8,929 nucleotides of DNA from CALISC01 sp963545195 (lineage in GTDB: Bacteria; Bacillota_I; Bacilli_A; Acholeplasmatales; Acholeplasmataceae): the NCBI GenBank assembly GCA_963545195.1, contig CAUUIA010000029.1, positions 1-8,929 on the forward strand, read 5' to 3'. The translations under genes and the position numbers were made by a program. Below the pieces are notes generated by a model. The model did not search any database and was not told the DNA's origin. It saw nothing but the letters and a program-made list of their open reading frames with translations. Below are positions 1-6,478 of this stretch, piece after piece. How positions within the stretch are numbered: position 1 is the first letter of the stretch; every line of letters starts with the position of its first letter.

Positions 1-1521
1 AAAACTAGCGCATAGATTAAGTAAATATTTAGCGACAGTGGAAGGCATTAAAGTCTCGGCTGCTTTGGTGATAGTTTCTTTGAAACTATCAATTAATTTT
101 AACACAGGCCAAAACTCTTTAGTTAAATATTTAGAGTCAAAATCAGTAAAGTCAGGTGTTTTGCCATCAAGTATGGAAACAATTCTTACAACAGTATACT
201 GAATGTAAGGACCAGTCTGGCCTTCAAACTTCAAGGCTTGACTTAAGTTAAACTCAAAATCCAGGGTTCGGTCGTTTTTAAGGTCATTAAAAATAATTGC
301 GCCAACTCCGATTTTTTCAGCGAGATAATCAATTTCTTTAGTTTCTGGTCTTTTTTCTAAAATTATTTTTTTAGCACCAGTAATTGCAAGGTCGAGCAAG
401 GCTTTTAAACCTTTGGTTTTGCCTTCTCTTGTAGACATTTTTTTACCATTTGTCAAAACCAGTCCAAAGCCAACGTGTGTAATGTTGGTGTCAATTCCGT
501 AGATTTTAGTCAGTCTCTTTAGTTGTTCAAAGTGCAGTTTTTGCTCGTTTCCAACTACGTATAAAATGTCTGTAAAGTTATGTAGATTTTTTCTGTATTC
601 AAGGGCTGTGAGATCACGAGTTAAGTAAAGAGTAGCACCGTCTGAACGCACAAGCAAAGCAGGTGGGATGTCTTCGCCTAACCTTACAATTTTCGCGCCT
701 GCGTCTTTTTCCAAGACTTTCATTTCACTAAGTTTAGCTAAAACTGGTAGCATCTTGTCATTGTAAAAAGATTCACCCGAAATATTTTCAAACTCAACAC
801 CGAGTGTGCGGTAAACTTTTAAAAATTCTGCTATAGATATTTCTCTAAATTGGTGCCAAAGTTTCAGGTATTTCTCGTCTCTGTCTTCAAGGTTTTTAAA
901 AATTTCTCGAGCCTTGTCTTCAAGTAGTGGGTTCTCCTCGGCCTCCTTGTGGAAACGTACATATAGAGATTGCAGATGCTCAAGTGGGCTTTTTTGAAAC
1001 TCAGCGGTGTCTAGCCAGTTTTCGTAGGCATAAATCATCTTACCAAACTGAGTTCCCCAGTCACCAAGGTAGTTTTCACCGTACACCTCTGAGCCTGTGC
1101 ACTTCAGAATTTGTTTAAGGGAATTACCAATTACTGTTGACCTTAGATGACCGACTGAGAAAAACTTAGCAACGTTCGGACTTGAGTAGTCAATGAAGTA
1201 CTTACTCTTGTTTGGCAAAAAAACTGGAAAGCTTGTATTTTCTTTAATTAAAACTTTAAATAAATCTGTTTTAAACTTATCTTGATTTAGTTTAATATTT
1301 AAAAACCCGTTTAAAAAAACGAGTTCCTGAATAATATTTAAATTAGTGATTTTTTGTTCAATTGCCAGAAAAATCTCAGCTGGTTTTTGCTTAGTTAGTG
1401 CTGACAGTTTAAAAAGTGGCAGAGCTAAGTCAAAGTCAGGATTTTTAGAAATATCTAAAGCACTTAAGTCAAAGTCAGGTGCAGCGTCCTGAATTTGTTT
1501 AATGTATTGATTTAAAACCAT
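1..1521 (-). CDS. argS: Arginyl-tRNA synthetase, 3' end cut by window edge
   Basis: Class I synthetase that charges tRNA-Arg with arginine using ATP in the cytoplasm. The frame is open from the ATG at 1521 to the left edge, giving 507 residues without a stop. The N-terminal ArgRS-specific domain covers roughly residues 1-85. The first catalytic signature is SVGH (122-125) within SPNVAKFF-SVGHLRST, where Ser replaces the first His, as I know from Gram-positive ArgRS. LGDWGTQFGKM follows at about residues 143-153, and KMSTREG (361-367) is the KMSKS equivalent. The last visible residues (MPSTVAKYLLNLCASF) belong to the C-terminal DALR anticodon-binding domain, so about 45-50 residues are missing compared with a usual length near 555. 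The start lies 6 nt after the stop of the upstream membrane-protein gene and has no good Shine-Dalgarno, which suggests translational coupling. All four visible Trp codons are TGG. Confidence 0.97.
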   Translation of the reverse strand, partial: MVLNQYIKQIQDAAPDFDLSALDISKNPDFDLALPLFKLSALTKQKPAEIFLAIEQKITNLNIIQELVFLNGFLNIKLNQDKFKTDLFKVLIKENTSFPVFLPNKSKYFIDYSSPNVAKFFSVGHLRSTVIGNSLKQILKCTGSEVYGENYLGDWGTQFGKMIYAYENWLDTAEFQKSPLEHLQSLYVRFHKEAEENPLLEDKAREIFKNLEDRDEKYLKLWHQFREISIAEFLKVYRTLGVEFENISGESFYNDKMLPVLAKLSEMKVLEKDAGAKIVRLGEDIPPALLVRSDGATLYLTRDLTALEYRKNLHNFTDILYVVGNEQKLHFEQLKRLTKIYGIDTNITHVGFGLVLTNGKKMSTREGKTKGLKALLDLAITGAKKIILEKRPETKEIDYLAEKIGVGAIIFNDLKNDRTLDFEFNLSQALKFEGQTGPYIQYTVVRIVSILDGKTPDFTDFDSKYLTKEFWPVLKLIDSFKETITKAAETLMPSTVAKYLLNLCASF

Positions 1522-1527
1522 TTAAAG

Positions 1528-2241
1528 TTATTTTCTAAAAGTTTTTTTAGCGATTAGTTCAATAAATCTTTGAACTTCCAGACGGATGTCTGAGTGTGAT
1601 TCTAGTGTAGTTTTAAGTTGTTCTTCAGCACTTAAATCAAGGAGTTCACCTTTGTAGAAAACTAACATTGTTTGACTGTATTTAGGTTGATACAGACCTG
1701 GGTATTTTTTCTTAAAGTTTTTGTAGTCAGGATAGTAGTATTTTTCGTCTTCAATTTCAACTGGTTTTTTAAGTAAATCAAGGAAGTATATTTTTTTGCC
1801 AGTAACTTTCGCAAACTCTTCGTCTTTTTCTACTTTAGTTTGCGCGTTTTCGTAACCATCAAATAAACGAGTAAACTCTTCATTAATTGGTCCTAGATTT
1901 TCCAAAGTGTTTTTGTGAGTTCTAGTTCCGTAATATGCAAAAACTAGGCTTTCAGTAGCGGTTTTGGATTTTTCTAACACTGAGTATAGTTTTCTTTGAG
2001 AAATCGGAGTATAGATGTTTTCAGTTGGCAGGTAACGAGTATATTTATCTGAGTTTGCCAATTGACGACCAAACTTTAAATTTGAGTAATTTTTTTGAAT
2101 TTCGTTGGTAAATCTAGTTTTTGCACTTGGAGTGATAAAAACTATAGTAATTGAGATTAAAACTAAGAAAAATGCAAGTACAACATATGCAAGAGGATGA
2201 ACTTTTCCAGCAGCATTTTCGTATTTTTTTCTTTTCAGCAT
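1528..2241 (-). CDS. Single-pass membrane protein with possible cysteine-less thioredoxin-like domain
   Basis: I do not recognise a named family for this 237-aa protein. A basic N-terminus (MLKRKK) precedes one hydrophobic segment at about residues 17-37, which predicts N-in, C-out anchoring with the rest outside the membrane. The outer part has a pattern like a thioredoxin fold. A strand with an aromatic turn (SLVFAYYGTRTHKN, 98-111) sits where FY-x-x-x-C-x-x-C is expected, then a helix, then KIYFLDL (150-156), then TMLVFYKGELLDL (191-203), which resembles the PT-x-x-x-F-x-x-G end of Trx. The protein contains no cysteine at all, so it cannot act as a dithiol oxidoreductase. If the fold is right, it is a structural or binding variant. 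The start is supported by GGAGGA at 2247-2252, five nt before the ATG. It is the first gene of a probable two-gene unit with argS. The fold assignment is tentative; an unrelated extracytoplasmic domain is possible. Confidence 0.85.
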   Translation of the reverse strand: MLKRKKYENAAGKVHPLAYVVLAFFLVLISITIVFITPSAKTRFTNEIQKNYSNLKFGRQLANSDKYTRYLPTENIYTPISQRKLYSVLEKSKTATESLVFAYYGTRTHKNTLENLGPINEEFTRLFDGYENAQTKVEKDEEFAKVTGKKIYFLDLLKKPVEIEDEKYYYPDYKNFKKKYPGLYQPKYSQTMLVFYKGELLDLSAEEQLKTTLESHSDIRLEVQRFIELIAKKTFRK

Positions 2242-2274
2242 TGATGTCCTCCGTGGGTTAAATTAACACAAAAA

Positions 2275-2301
2275 ATTATACCACATTCAAGGTATTATCA
2301 A
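2275..2301 (-). promoter_or_regulatory. Candidate extended -10 promoter for the 1528-2241/argS unit
   Basis: On the minus strand, TGGTATAAT (2283 down to 2275) is a perfect -10 hexamer with the extended TG motif. A TTGATA -35-like box (2301 down to 2296) lies 15 nt upstream. That spacing is short, but the extended -10 can compensate. Transcription would begin near 2268, giving a leader of roughly 27 nt that contains the GGAGGA ribosome-binding site at 2247-2252. The leader is too short to hold a T-box, so tRNA-sensing control of argS from this promoter is unlikely. Confidence 0.65.
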
Positions 2302-2369
2302 CCTATTATGTTATATATAACTCTGTTTTAGTGAACATGGTAAAAAGTTTTTAGGTTTTGATTAATACC
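2291..2369. repeat. Interrupted inverted repeat in the divergent region
   Basis: GGTATTATCAACCT (2291-2304) is matched in inverse orientation by AGGTTTTGATTAATACC (2353-2369). Fourteen base pairs form if one T and a TT pair are bulged out, leaving a loop of 48 nt. The left arm overlaps the -35 of the minus-strand promoter. The loop contains the 12-bp palindrome at 2310-2321 and TAAAAA-g-TTTTT(A) at 2341-2353. It may be a pair of protein-binding sites or a transcribed structure. Function is unknown, and chance pairing in AT-rich DNA is possible. Confidence 0.4.
2310..2321. promoter_or_regulatory. Candidate operator: perfect 12-bp palindrome
   Basis: GTTATATATAAC reads identically on both strands. 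It lies 8 bp upstream of the -35-like box of the minus-strand promoter and about 150 bp before the plus-strand promoter of the XRE-family gene. Small HTH_3 dimers usually bind short palindromes, and regulators often act on their own divergent intergenic region, so this is a reasonable operator candidate. It is almost purely A/T, which raises the odds of a chance occurrence. The rest of the 290-bp region (about 2370-2470) shows nothing I can assign. Confidence 0.35.
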
Positions 2370-2471
2370 AGTTGTTCCGTTTGTTAGGGGATTTGTCTCG
2401 TAATTTTCAAATTAATGTCTAAAACGCATCTTAAATGTGTTTAAAACTATGCAGTTTTTTGAAAAAAATTC

Positions 2472-2500
2472 TTAAAACATTTTTTAATTGTTTTTATAAT
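2472..2500 (+). promoter_or_regulatory. Candidate promoter of the XRE-family regulator gene
   Basis: A perfect TATAAT at 2495-2500 is preceded, with a 17-nt spacer, by TTAAAA (2472-2477), which matches four of six positions of the -35 consensus. A start near 2507 would give a leader of about 25 nt carrying the strong AAGGAGG ribosome-binding site at 2521-2527. The surrounding run of A and T is typical of an UP-element-like or otherwise flexible region. Confidence 0.6.
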
Positions 2501-2531
2501 TTGTATGTCTGAAGTTTAAAAAGGAGGAAAA

Positions 2532-2726
2532 ATGAATTACTCTGCGTTAATCAAAGAACTAAGGGACCGTCGTTTTTTTTCGCAAACTGATCTTGCCAAA
2601 ATTTTAGGGGTTACATACGTTACAATCTCTAGATGGGAAAGCGGGCGTTTCAAACCTACTTTTAGTTCTAAAAGAAAACTTAATAACTTGTTTATTCAAG
2701 AGAAACTAATTGAAGTTAAACAGTAA
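2532..2726 (+). CDS. Minimal XRE-family (HTH_3) transcriptional regulator
   Basis: A 64-residue DNA-binding protein that is almost entirely a Cro/C1-type helix-turn-helix. Helix 2 is SQTDLAKILG (17-26) and the recognition helix is TYVTISRWESG (28-38), with the family-typical ISRWESG-x-x-KP end at 32-42. A short basic helix (SSKRKLNNLF, 45-54) follows, and there is no separate ligand or dimerisation domain. The start is well supported: AAGGAGG at 2521-2527 lies 4 nt before the ATG. It is the only plus-strand gene in the window, has its own promoter, and its stop codon forms the edge of a bidirectional terminator. It could control itself and the divergent membrane-protein/argS unit, but that is inferred from position only. 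No toxin partner, phage gene or methyltransferase is adjacent, so an antitoxin or phage-repressor role has no support here. Confidence 0.9.
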   Translation: MNYSALIKELRDRRFFSQTDLAKILGVTYVTISRWESGRFKPTFSSKRKLNNLFIQEKLIEVKQ

Positions 2727-2759
2727 TATAAAAACGCCTAATAAGGCGTTTTTATATTA
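2724..2759. terminator. Bidirectional intrinsic terminator shared by convergent genes
   Basis: A perfect 16-bp inverted repeat, 2724-2739 against 2744-2759, with the loop AATA. The core is AAAAACGCCT-AATA-AGGCGTTTTT, so on each strand a GC-rich stem top (CGCC/GGCG) is followed by a T run. It should therefore stop transcripts from both the regulator gene and the convergent lipoprotein gene. The TAA of the regulator (2724-2726) is the first base triplet of the stem, and the TAA of the lipoprotein gene (2759-2757 on the minus strand) is its last. The two genes thus share one symmetrical end. Confidence 0.93.
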
Positions 2760-4352
2760 TTTATTTAATTTTAAATTTTCAATTAGTTGATCTAAGTTTT
2801 CGCTCAACTTAGTTAGTCCATTTGCTTGTTTTTCAAGTAATTCGTTTAGGTTTTTAATCTTGTTGTAGTCTTTAACTAACACGTTCACAAAATCATTGTA
2901 AAACAAATCAATTAACTGTTTAGCGGATGGATGCATGGTTTTAGGATCGCCTAATTTTTCTGAATGCGCTAAGATTGAGTAAACACCGTTGCAGAATAAA
3001 AAGAATTTATCGTATTTTTCGGCTTGATACACAGGCGAAATAACACCTGCTTGATTTTTTAAGGCACGAGCTCTTTTTTCGCCCAATTTGTAAATTAGAT
3101 TTAACAAGAAATGAGGAAGTTCGCTTAAAGTTTTTGTGTATTCTTGATGTTCAGTTTCACTTAAGTAGGCAAGTTCTTTAACTAATCCTTTAATAGAGTC
3201 GGCAATTTTAGTAATTTGTTCTTTTTGTTTTGAAAGAACTTCTGATAAGTTTCCAGCAGTTGCTTGGTTTGCAGAAATAAATGCTTTAATTTCATTAACT
3301 AAAGCAACTTTTTTAGCTAAATCTGGCTCTGTTGAAATTTTATTTTTAAGTTCAGTAATTTTGGCAAAATTTGCTTGATATGCCTTCACTACAGTTTCAA
3401 CTTCTTTAAATTTAGAAAAATCAATGTCTTTTAATTGAGAGAAACTTAAAATGTGCACGCCAAGTTTATCAAGGAAGTCAAAATACTTTTTAGAAGAATC
3501 ACTGTTAATTAGTTTAATTAACTCATCTTTATGTGTGTCTGGTCTGTTTGGATTTCTTACAAACATAGTGTAACTTAAGGCTTTTAATAAATTTGCCTTT
3601 AAATTAGTTCCCAGTTTAGACAAATCCGCAAAGTTGATAAAGTTTTCTATCTTAATTTCCTTAGCATAGGCAAGTTGTGCAAGATAAAAAACATTTGGTT
3701 TTAGGGTTTCAATAAATTCTTCTAGTGGTTTTAATTCAGGGTGATTTGGGAATTTAATGTCTGACTTTAAAAATTCAGTAATGGTTCCAAGTGCATCTTT
3801 TTCAAGTTTTTGTTTAAGTTCATTAAGATCTTTTACTTTAAAGGCATTTAAAATAATTTGCCAAACTTCTTGTAGACTATCTATTCTTTTGGCAATCTTA
3901 CTAAACTCATCTAAATAAGGAAGTTGGTCAATAAGTTTGTTAGTCTCAACGCCATATGTCTCTAGATTTTTCAATTCACTTTGATAAATAAACTCAGTTT
4001 TAGTTTCAATTGTTGAATTTGCTGTAACTTCAAAGCCAAGTTTCATAATGTCTTTAAGTAGTTTATCTGAAAGCAAGTATTCTTTTTTATCTAAAACAAC
4101 GCCAATGATTTTAAGGTTGTCTTTTTTTGCAGCCTCTAAATCTAGTTCAAACTTAACTAAGGTTTTTTCTGAAACAGTTTGTGGGCTAACTGGTTTTTCA
4201 ACACCAGCAATAGTTGGCTTGATGTATTTGTCGTAAGTTACAGTGTAGGTTTTTGGTGGTACTGGCTTTGGTTTTTCTGGGTTTTTTGGTTTACATGAAT
4301 AGAAGAGAAAACCTAAAATAAAAGTTAGTAAAATAACTAAAGTTTTTTTCAT
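2757..4352 (-). CDS. Large predicted lipoprotein, lysine-rich and helical, function unknown
   Basis: A 531-aa protein with a lipoprotein-type signal peptide: MKK, a hydrophobic stretch at 4-18, and Cys20 after LFYS. The lipobox is loose (F at -3, Y at -2, S at -1), so lipidation is probable rather than certain. A proline/lysine linker (21-33) follows. Residues 35-120 (from TYTVTYDKY through FEVTANSTI) faintly resemble a degenerate InlB B-repeat/Flg_new-like beta module. The remainder is rich in Lys, Leu and Glu and looks mostly alpha-helical, with likely coiled-coil at the C-terminus (Leu-rich 500-530). It should be exposed outside the membrane. The start is set by AAGGAG at 4359-4364, 6 nt before the ATG. 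It lies 40 nt after the gene upstream and has its own candidate promoter, but read-through from the exporter operon is possible because no terminator separates them. The family is not recognised. Confidence 0.9.
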   Translation of the reverse strand: MKKTLVILLTFILGFLFYSCKPKNPEKPKPVPPKTYTVTYDKYIKPTIAGVEKPVSPQTVSEKTLVKFELDLEAAKKDNLKIIGVVLDKKEYLLSDKLLKDIMKLGFEVTANSTIETKTEFIYQSELKNLETYGVETNKLIDQLPYLDEFSKIAKRIDSLQEVWQIILNAFKVKDLNELKQKLEKDALGTITEFLKSDIKFPNHPELKPLEEFIETLKPNVFYLAQLAYAKEIKIENFINFADLSKLGTNLKANLLKALSYTMFVRNPNRPDTHKDELIKLINSDSSKKYFDFLDKLGVHILSFSQLKDIDFSKFKEVETVVKAYQANFAKITELKNKISTEPDLAKKVALVNEIKAFISANQATAGNLSEVLSKQKEQITKIADSIKGLVKELAYLSETEHQEYTKTLSELPHFLLNLIYKLGEKRARALKNQAGVISPVYQAEKYDKFFLFCNGVYSILAHSEKLGDPKTMHPSAKQLIDLFYNDFVNVLVKDYNKIKNLNELLEKQANGLTKLSENLDQLIENLKLNK

Positions 4353-4386
4353 AAATTACTCCTTTTTAAAAAACGTTTCAGGCAAG

Positions 4387-4415
4387 ATTATACTATGCTT
4401 GCTTTAATTTTTCTA
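4387..4415 (-). promoter_or_regulatory. Candidate promoter of the lipoprotein gene
   Basis: On the minus strand a perfect TATAAT (4392 down to 4387) directly follows the TAG stop of the preceding gene. TAGAAA (4415 down to 4410), four of six matches to the -35 consensus, lies 17 nt upstream inside that gene's last codons. Transcription from about 4380 would leave a leader of about 28 nt holding the AAGGAG site at 4359-4364. This would let the lipoprotein be expressed apart from the exporter operon. Confidence 0.5.
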
Positions 4416-5187
4416 TTTCAGTTAAGGTTTTCTTAAAAGAATCCAGAGAAGGTATTAGTTTATCTAGGTATTCGTTTTCTTTTTCTAAAACATTCGGAGT
4501 TAGTCTAAGCACCTTGTCTGAAATTAAAATAGTTAAAGTGTTTAGTTTTTTGACCAAAATCACTGAGTTAAACCTAGCAAAAGTACTATAGATTTGTGTA
4601 TATGTGTGCTCAGCAAACAAATTTGGTTGTTTAGTGTAAAGTTTAAATTTATTTTTAAAAGGTGTGGGTAGGTTTTTGACAAAAAACTGGCGATTAACTT
4701 TAGGTTTATTTAAAGCGTAGTGGTTAAATATAGCAAAGTCAGGAAGTTCTGTTAAGAAATTAGTAAACTCAATTCTAACTAAAGGTCTAGAGAAAATTGC
4801 GCTTTCCTTAAACTCAGTTAAAACAATTCCACTTTCTTCGTTTACTAAATCTAAATTACTTTTTTTGTTTATTTTGTATTCAGGTGAGTAATTAAGTTCT
4901 GGCGTGTAGGTAAGTTCTAACTTGTTTTTAATTCTTAGGCTAACTTCTTGAAACTCATTAGACTTAAAAAAGTCTTTCAAGTATAGTGACTCTAAATACC
5001 TTAAATAAAAAAGTAACATAACAACAAGTAAAGGAATTAGCGCAAAAACAAAAATCCCAAATATTATTTGCATGTATTTTTCTTTGAAAAGGAACGGAAA
5101 AAAAACAATTGCTACCAATTCAAATACAACTAGCGCATACAAATAACTCATAAAATGTTTGTAAATTCTTTTAATTTTTTTCTTCAT
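4393..5187 (-). CDS. Two-TM membrane protein, possibly DUF3137-like, downstream of ABC exporter
   Basis: A 264-aa protein with two hydrophobic segments near the N-terminus (about 14-34 and 38-61), then a soluble domain of about 200 residues. The N-terminal MKKKIKRIYK is strongly basic, which predicts both termini inside and a cytoplasmic domain. The soluble part has an order I associate with DUF3137: a strand pair around residues 135-143 (RPLVRIEFT), a segment with PFKNKFKLYT at about 176-185, then helical and beta stretches ending near TLTILISDKVLRL (217-229). This is a pattern impression, not an alignment. The start overlaps the end of the permease gene by 17 nt, and an AGAGG at 5201-5205 lies a long 13 nt upstream. 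The overlap points to co-translation with the transporter, so it may be a partner or regulator of it. No catalytic motif is visible. Confidence 0.85.
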   Translation of the reverse strand: MKKKIKRIYKHFMSYLYALVVFELVAIVFFPFLFKEKYMQIIFGIFVFALIPLLVVMLLFYLRYLESLYLKDFFKSNEFQEVSLRIKNKLELTYTPELNYSPEYKINKKSNLDLVNEESGIVLTEFKESAIFSRPLVRIEFTNFLTELPDFAIFNHYALNKPKVNRQFFVKNLPTPFKNKFKLYTKQPNLFAEHTYTQIYSTFARFNSVILVKKLNTLTILISDKVLRLTPNVLEKENEYLDKLIPSLDSFKKTLTEIEKLKQA

Positions 5188-6478
5188 TTTTTAAATTTTT
5201 CCTCTGAGATTTTTTAAAAAATTGACTAAGTTTAATTTTTTCGTATCGCAAAACAAAGAAACGATAAATCTGCGGTGTGTAATAGAAGAGTGCAAACGCA
5301 AAAATTATGTTTAAAGCGAAAATTACAAAAGTTTCAATAACTGAGATGCTTCCAGCCAGCATCAAAGCGGGTGCTGTAATTAGTCCAGTTAGTGGAAAGT
5401 ATGCAAAGACGTGAATTAAGGTTTGTGCAAAACTAGACTCTGAGTTATAGGCAAAAAACACAACATAGAACGGTGCGATGAAAATCAGCATCAAAACCGA
5501 AAAAATATTTTGAAAAGACTCAGAATTGTGTGCAAACGACGCCAAAATTCCGGAAATCAAAATGGACGCAAACAATAGCATAAATAAACCAAGTAACCCA
5601 AGGGTTAGTGGAGTGGCAATGGCTGCTTTTAATTCAGAAGTGATTTTAAGGCCTGTTAACTGCGCACCTGAGTTGATGCTTTGTCCGAAAAACGCAGAAG
5701 CCAGCGTAGAATAGACAAAAAGCAGTACAAACTGAATTAAGATATAGCCAATTATTGCTAAAAACTTAGTATAAAAGTGTTGACGCGGAGAAATTGACTG
5801 AAAGATTAACTCAACTGTTTTACTTTGTTTTTCACTAAAAATGTCTGCAGAAAACAGCTGTGAAGTAAAGGCAAACGCAAAAATAAATACGGTAAACATC
5901 GCAACAAGTAAAATAAAGGCAATTCGTTTGGTATCAAGAGTTAACTTGTTTTGATTGATTTGCGGGTTAACTTGTTCTTCCGTTAAATTATAAAAATCAT
6001 ACACCGCAAACTTACGAAGTTGTGCATTTAGTTCAGTTTGCACACTTTGTTTAGTTTGATTGAAGTAAACTTCGGTAACAAGCCTTGAGTTTTCCATTTT
6101 AAAGTCAACTAAAGCAGTGGCTTTTTTGTTTTCAAGGAAAGTCTTAATTGAACTTGCTTGATTTAACTTAAAATTAAAGTTAGTAATGAACTCAAGTTCA
6201 AAATTGCTTTTTTTAGGGTCTTTGCCAACTAGACGGTCCTTTAGCTTATTCTTAAAATCAGCAATTGAGTAAGTGCCGTAAGCGCCGTCTTTTAAGGTGT
6301 TGACAATAACTTTGCTCTTAACAAGTTCTGCTTTATTTCTGCGGCCAGCAATTAAATTAGGCAGAGCACTTAAAATAAAGATTAAAAAGAATAAAATTAA
6401 GTTAGTAAATAAAAAGGTTTTAGTCTTTAGGCGTCTTGCTAAATTATATAAAAACAACTTACCAAATTTGCTATTCAT
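5171..6478 (-). CDS. ABC-2 type exporter permease, NatB/YhaP-like
   Basis: The membrane half of an ABC-2 exporter, 435 aa. One TM helix lies near the N-terminus (about 22-44). A polar, presumably extracytoplasmic domain (45-184) follows, then about six more hydrophobic segments (185-209, 239-264, 290-315, 324-344, 357-376, 378-400). The loop after the second TM carries FSEKQSKTVELIFQSISPRQ (214-233), which corresponds to the E-K-x-S-R-x-x-E-I-L-x-x-S-V-S-P motif of NatB/ABC-2 permeases that contacts the ATPase. Length and the large loop fit the YhaP/NatB group better than short drug permeases. AAGGTG at 6486-6491, 7 nt before the ATG, supports the start, which overlaps the ATPase gene by 8 nt. 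The substrate is unknown: Na+ export is the namesake role, but relatives export other compounds. The C-terminal tail (410-435) is very basic. Confidence 0.92.
   Translation of the reverse strand: MNSKFGKLFLYNLARRLKTKTFLFTNLILFFLIFILSALPNLIAGRRNKAELVKSKVIVNTLKDGAYGTYSIADFKNKLKDRLVGKDPKKSNFELEFITNFNFKLNQASSIKTFLENKKATALVDFKMENSRLVTEVYFNQTKQSVQTELNAQLRKFAVYDFYNLTEEQVNPQINQNKLTLDTKRIAFILLVAMFTVFIFAFAFTSQLFSADIFSEKQSKTVELIFQSISPRQHFYTKFLAIIGYILIQFVLLFVYSTLASAFFGQSINSGAQLTGLKITSELKAAIATPLTLGLLGLFMLLFASILISGILASFAHNSESFQNIFSVLMLIFIAPFYVVFFAYNSESSFAQTLIHVFAYFPLTGLITAPALMLAGSISVIETFVIFALNIIFAFALFYYTPQIYRFFVLRYEKIKLSQFFKKSQRKNLKNEEKN

Noticed and set aside
75..83. Q-loop-like concern that the ATPase is inactive (Glu for Gln; coordinates are residue numbers of the protein encoded at 6471-7373)
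   Set aside because: The substitution matches the known EER variant of the NatA/YhaQ branch, and all other motor motifs are intact.
927..1118. Plus-strand open frame of 63 codons
   Set aside because: It lies antisense inside argS, has no ribosome-binding site, and its composition does not look like a protein.
2302..2531. T-box or other riboswitch, or a small RNA, in the divergent region
   Set aside because: No T-box core or GC-rich conserved stem is visible, and the inferred leaders are under 30 nt. GTTTTAG at 2325-2331 recalls a CRISPR repeat end but does not recur.
4048..4236. Plus-strand open frame antisense to the lipoprotein gene
   Set aside because: Serine/leucine-rich shadow of a lysine-rich gene, with no ribosome-binding site or known motif.
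5526..5714. Plus-strand open frame antisense to the permease gene
   Set aside because: Fully inside a well-supported gene on the other strand, with no independent evidence.
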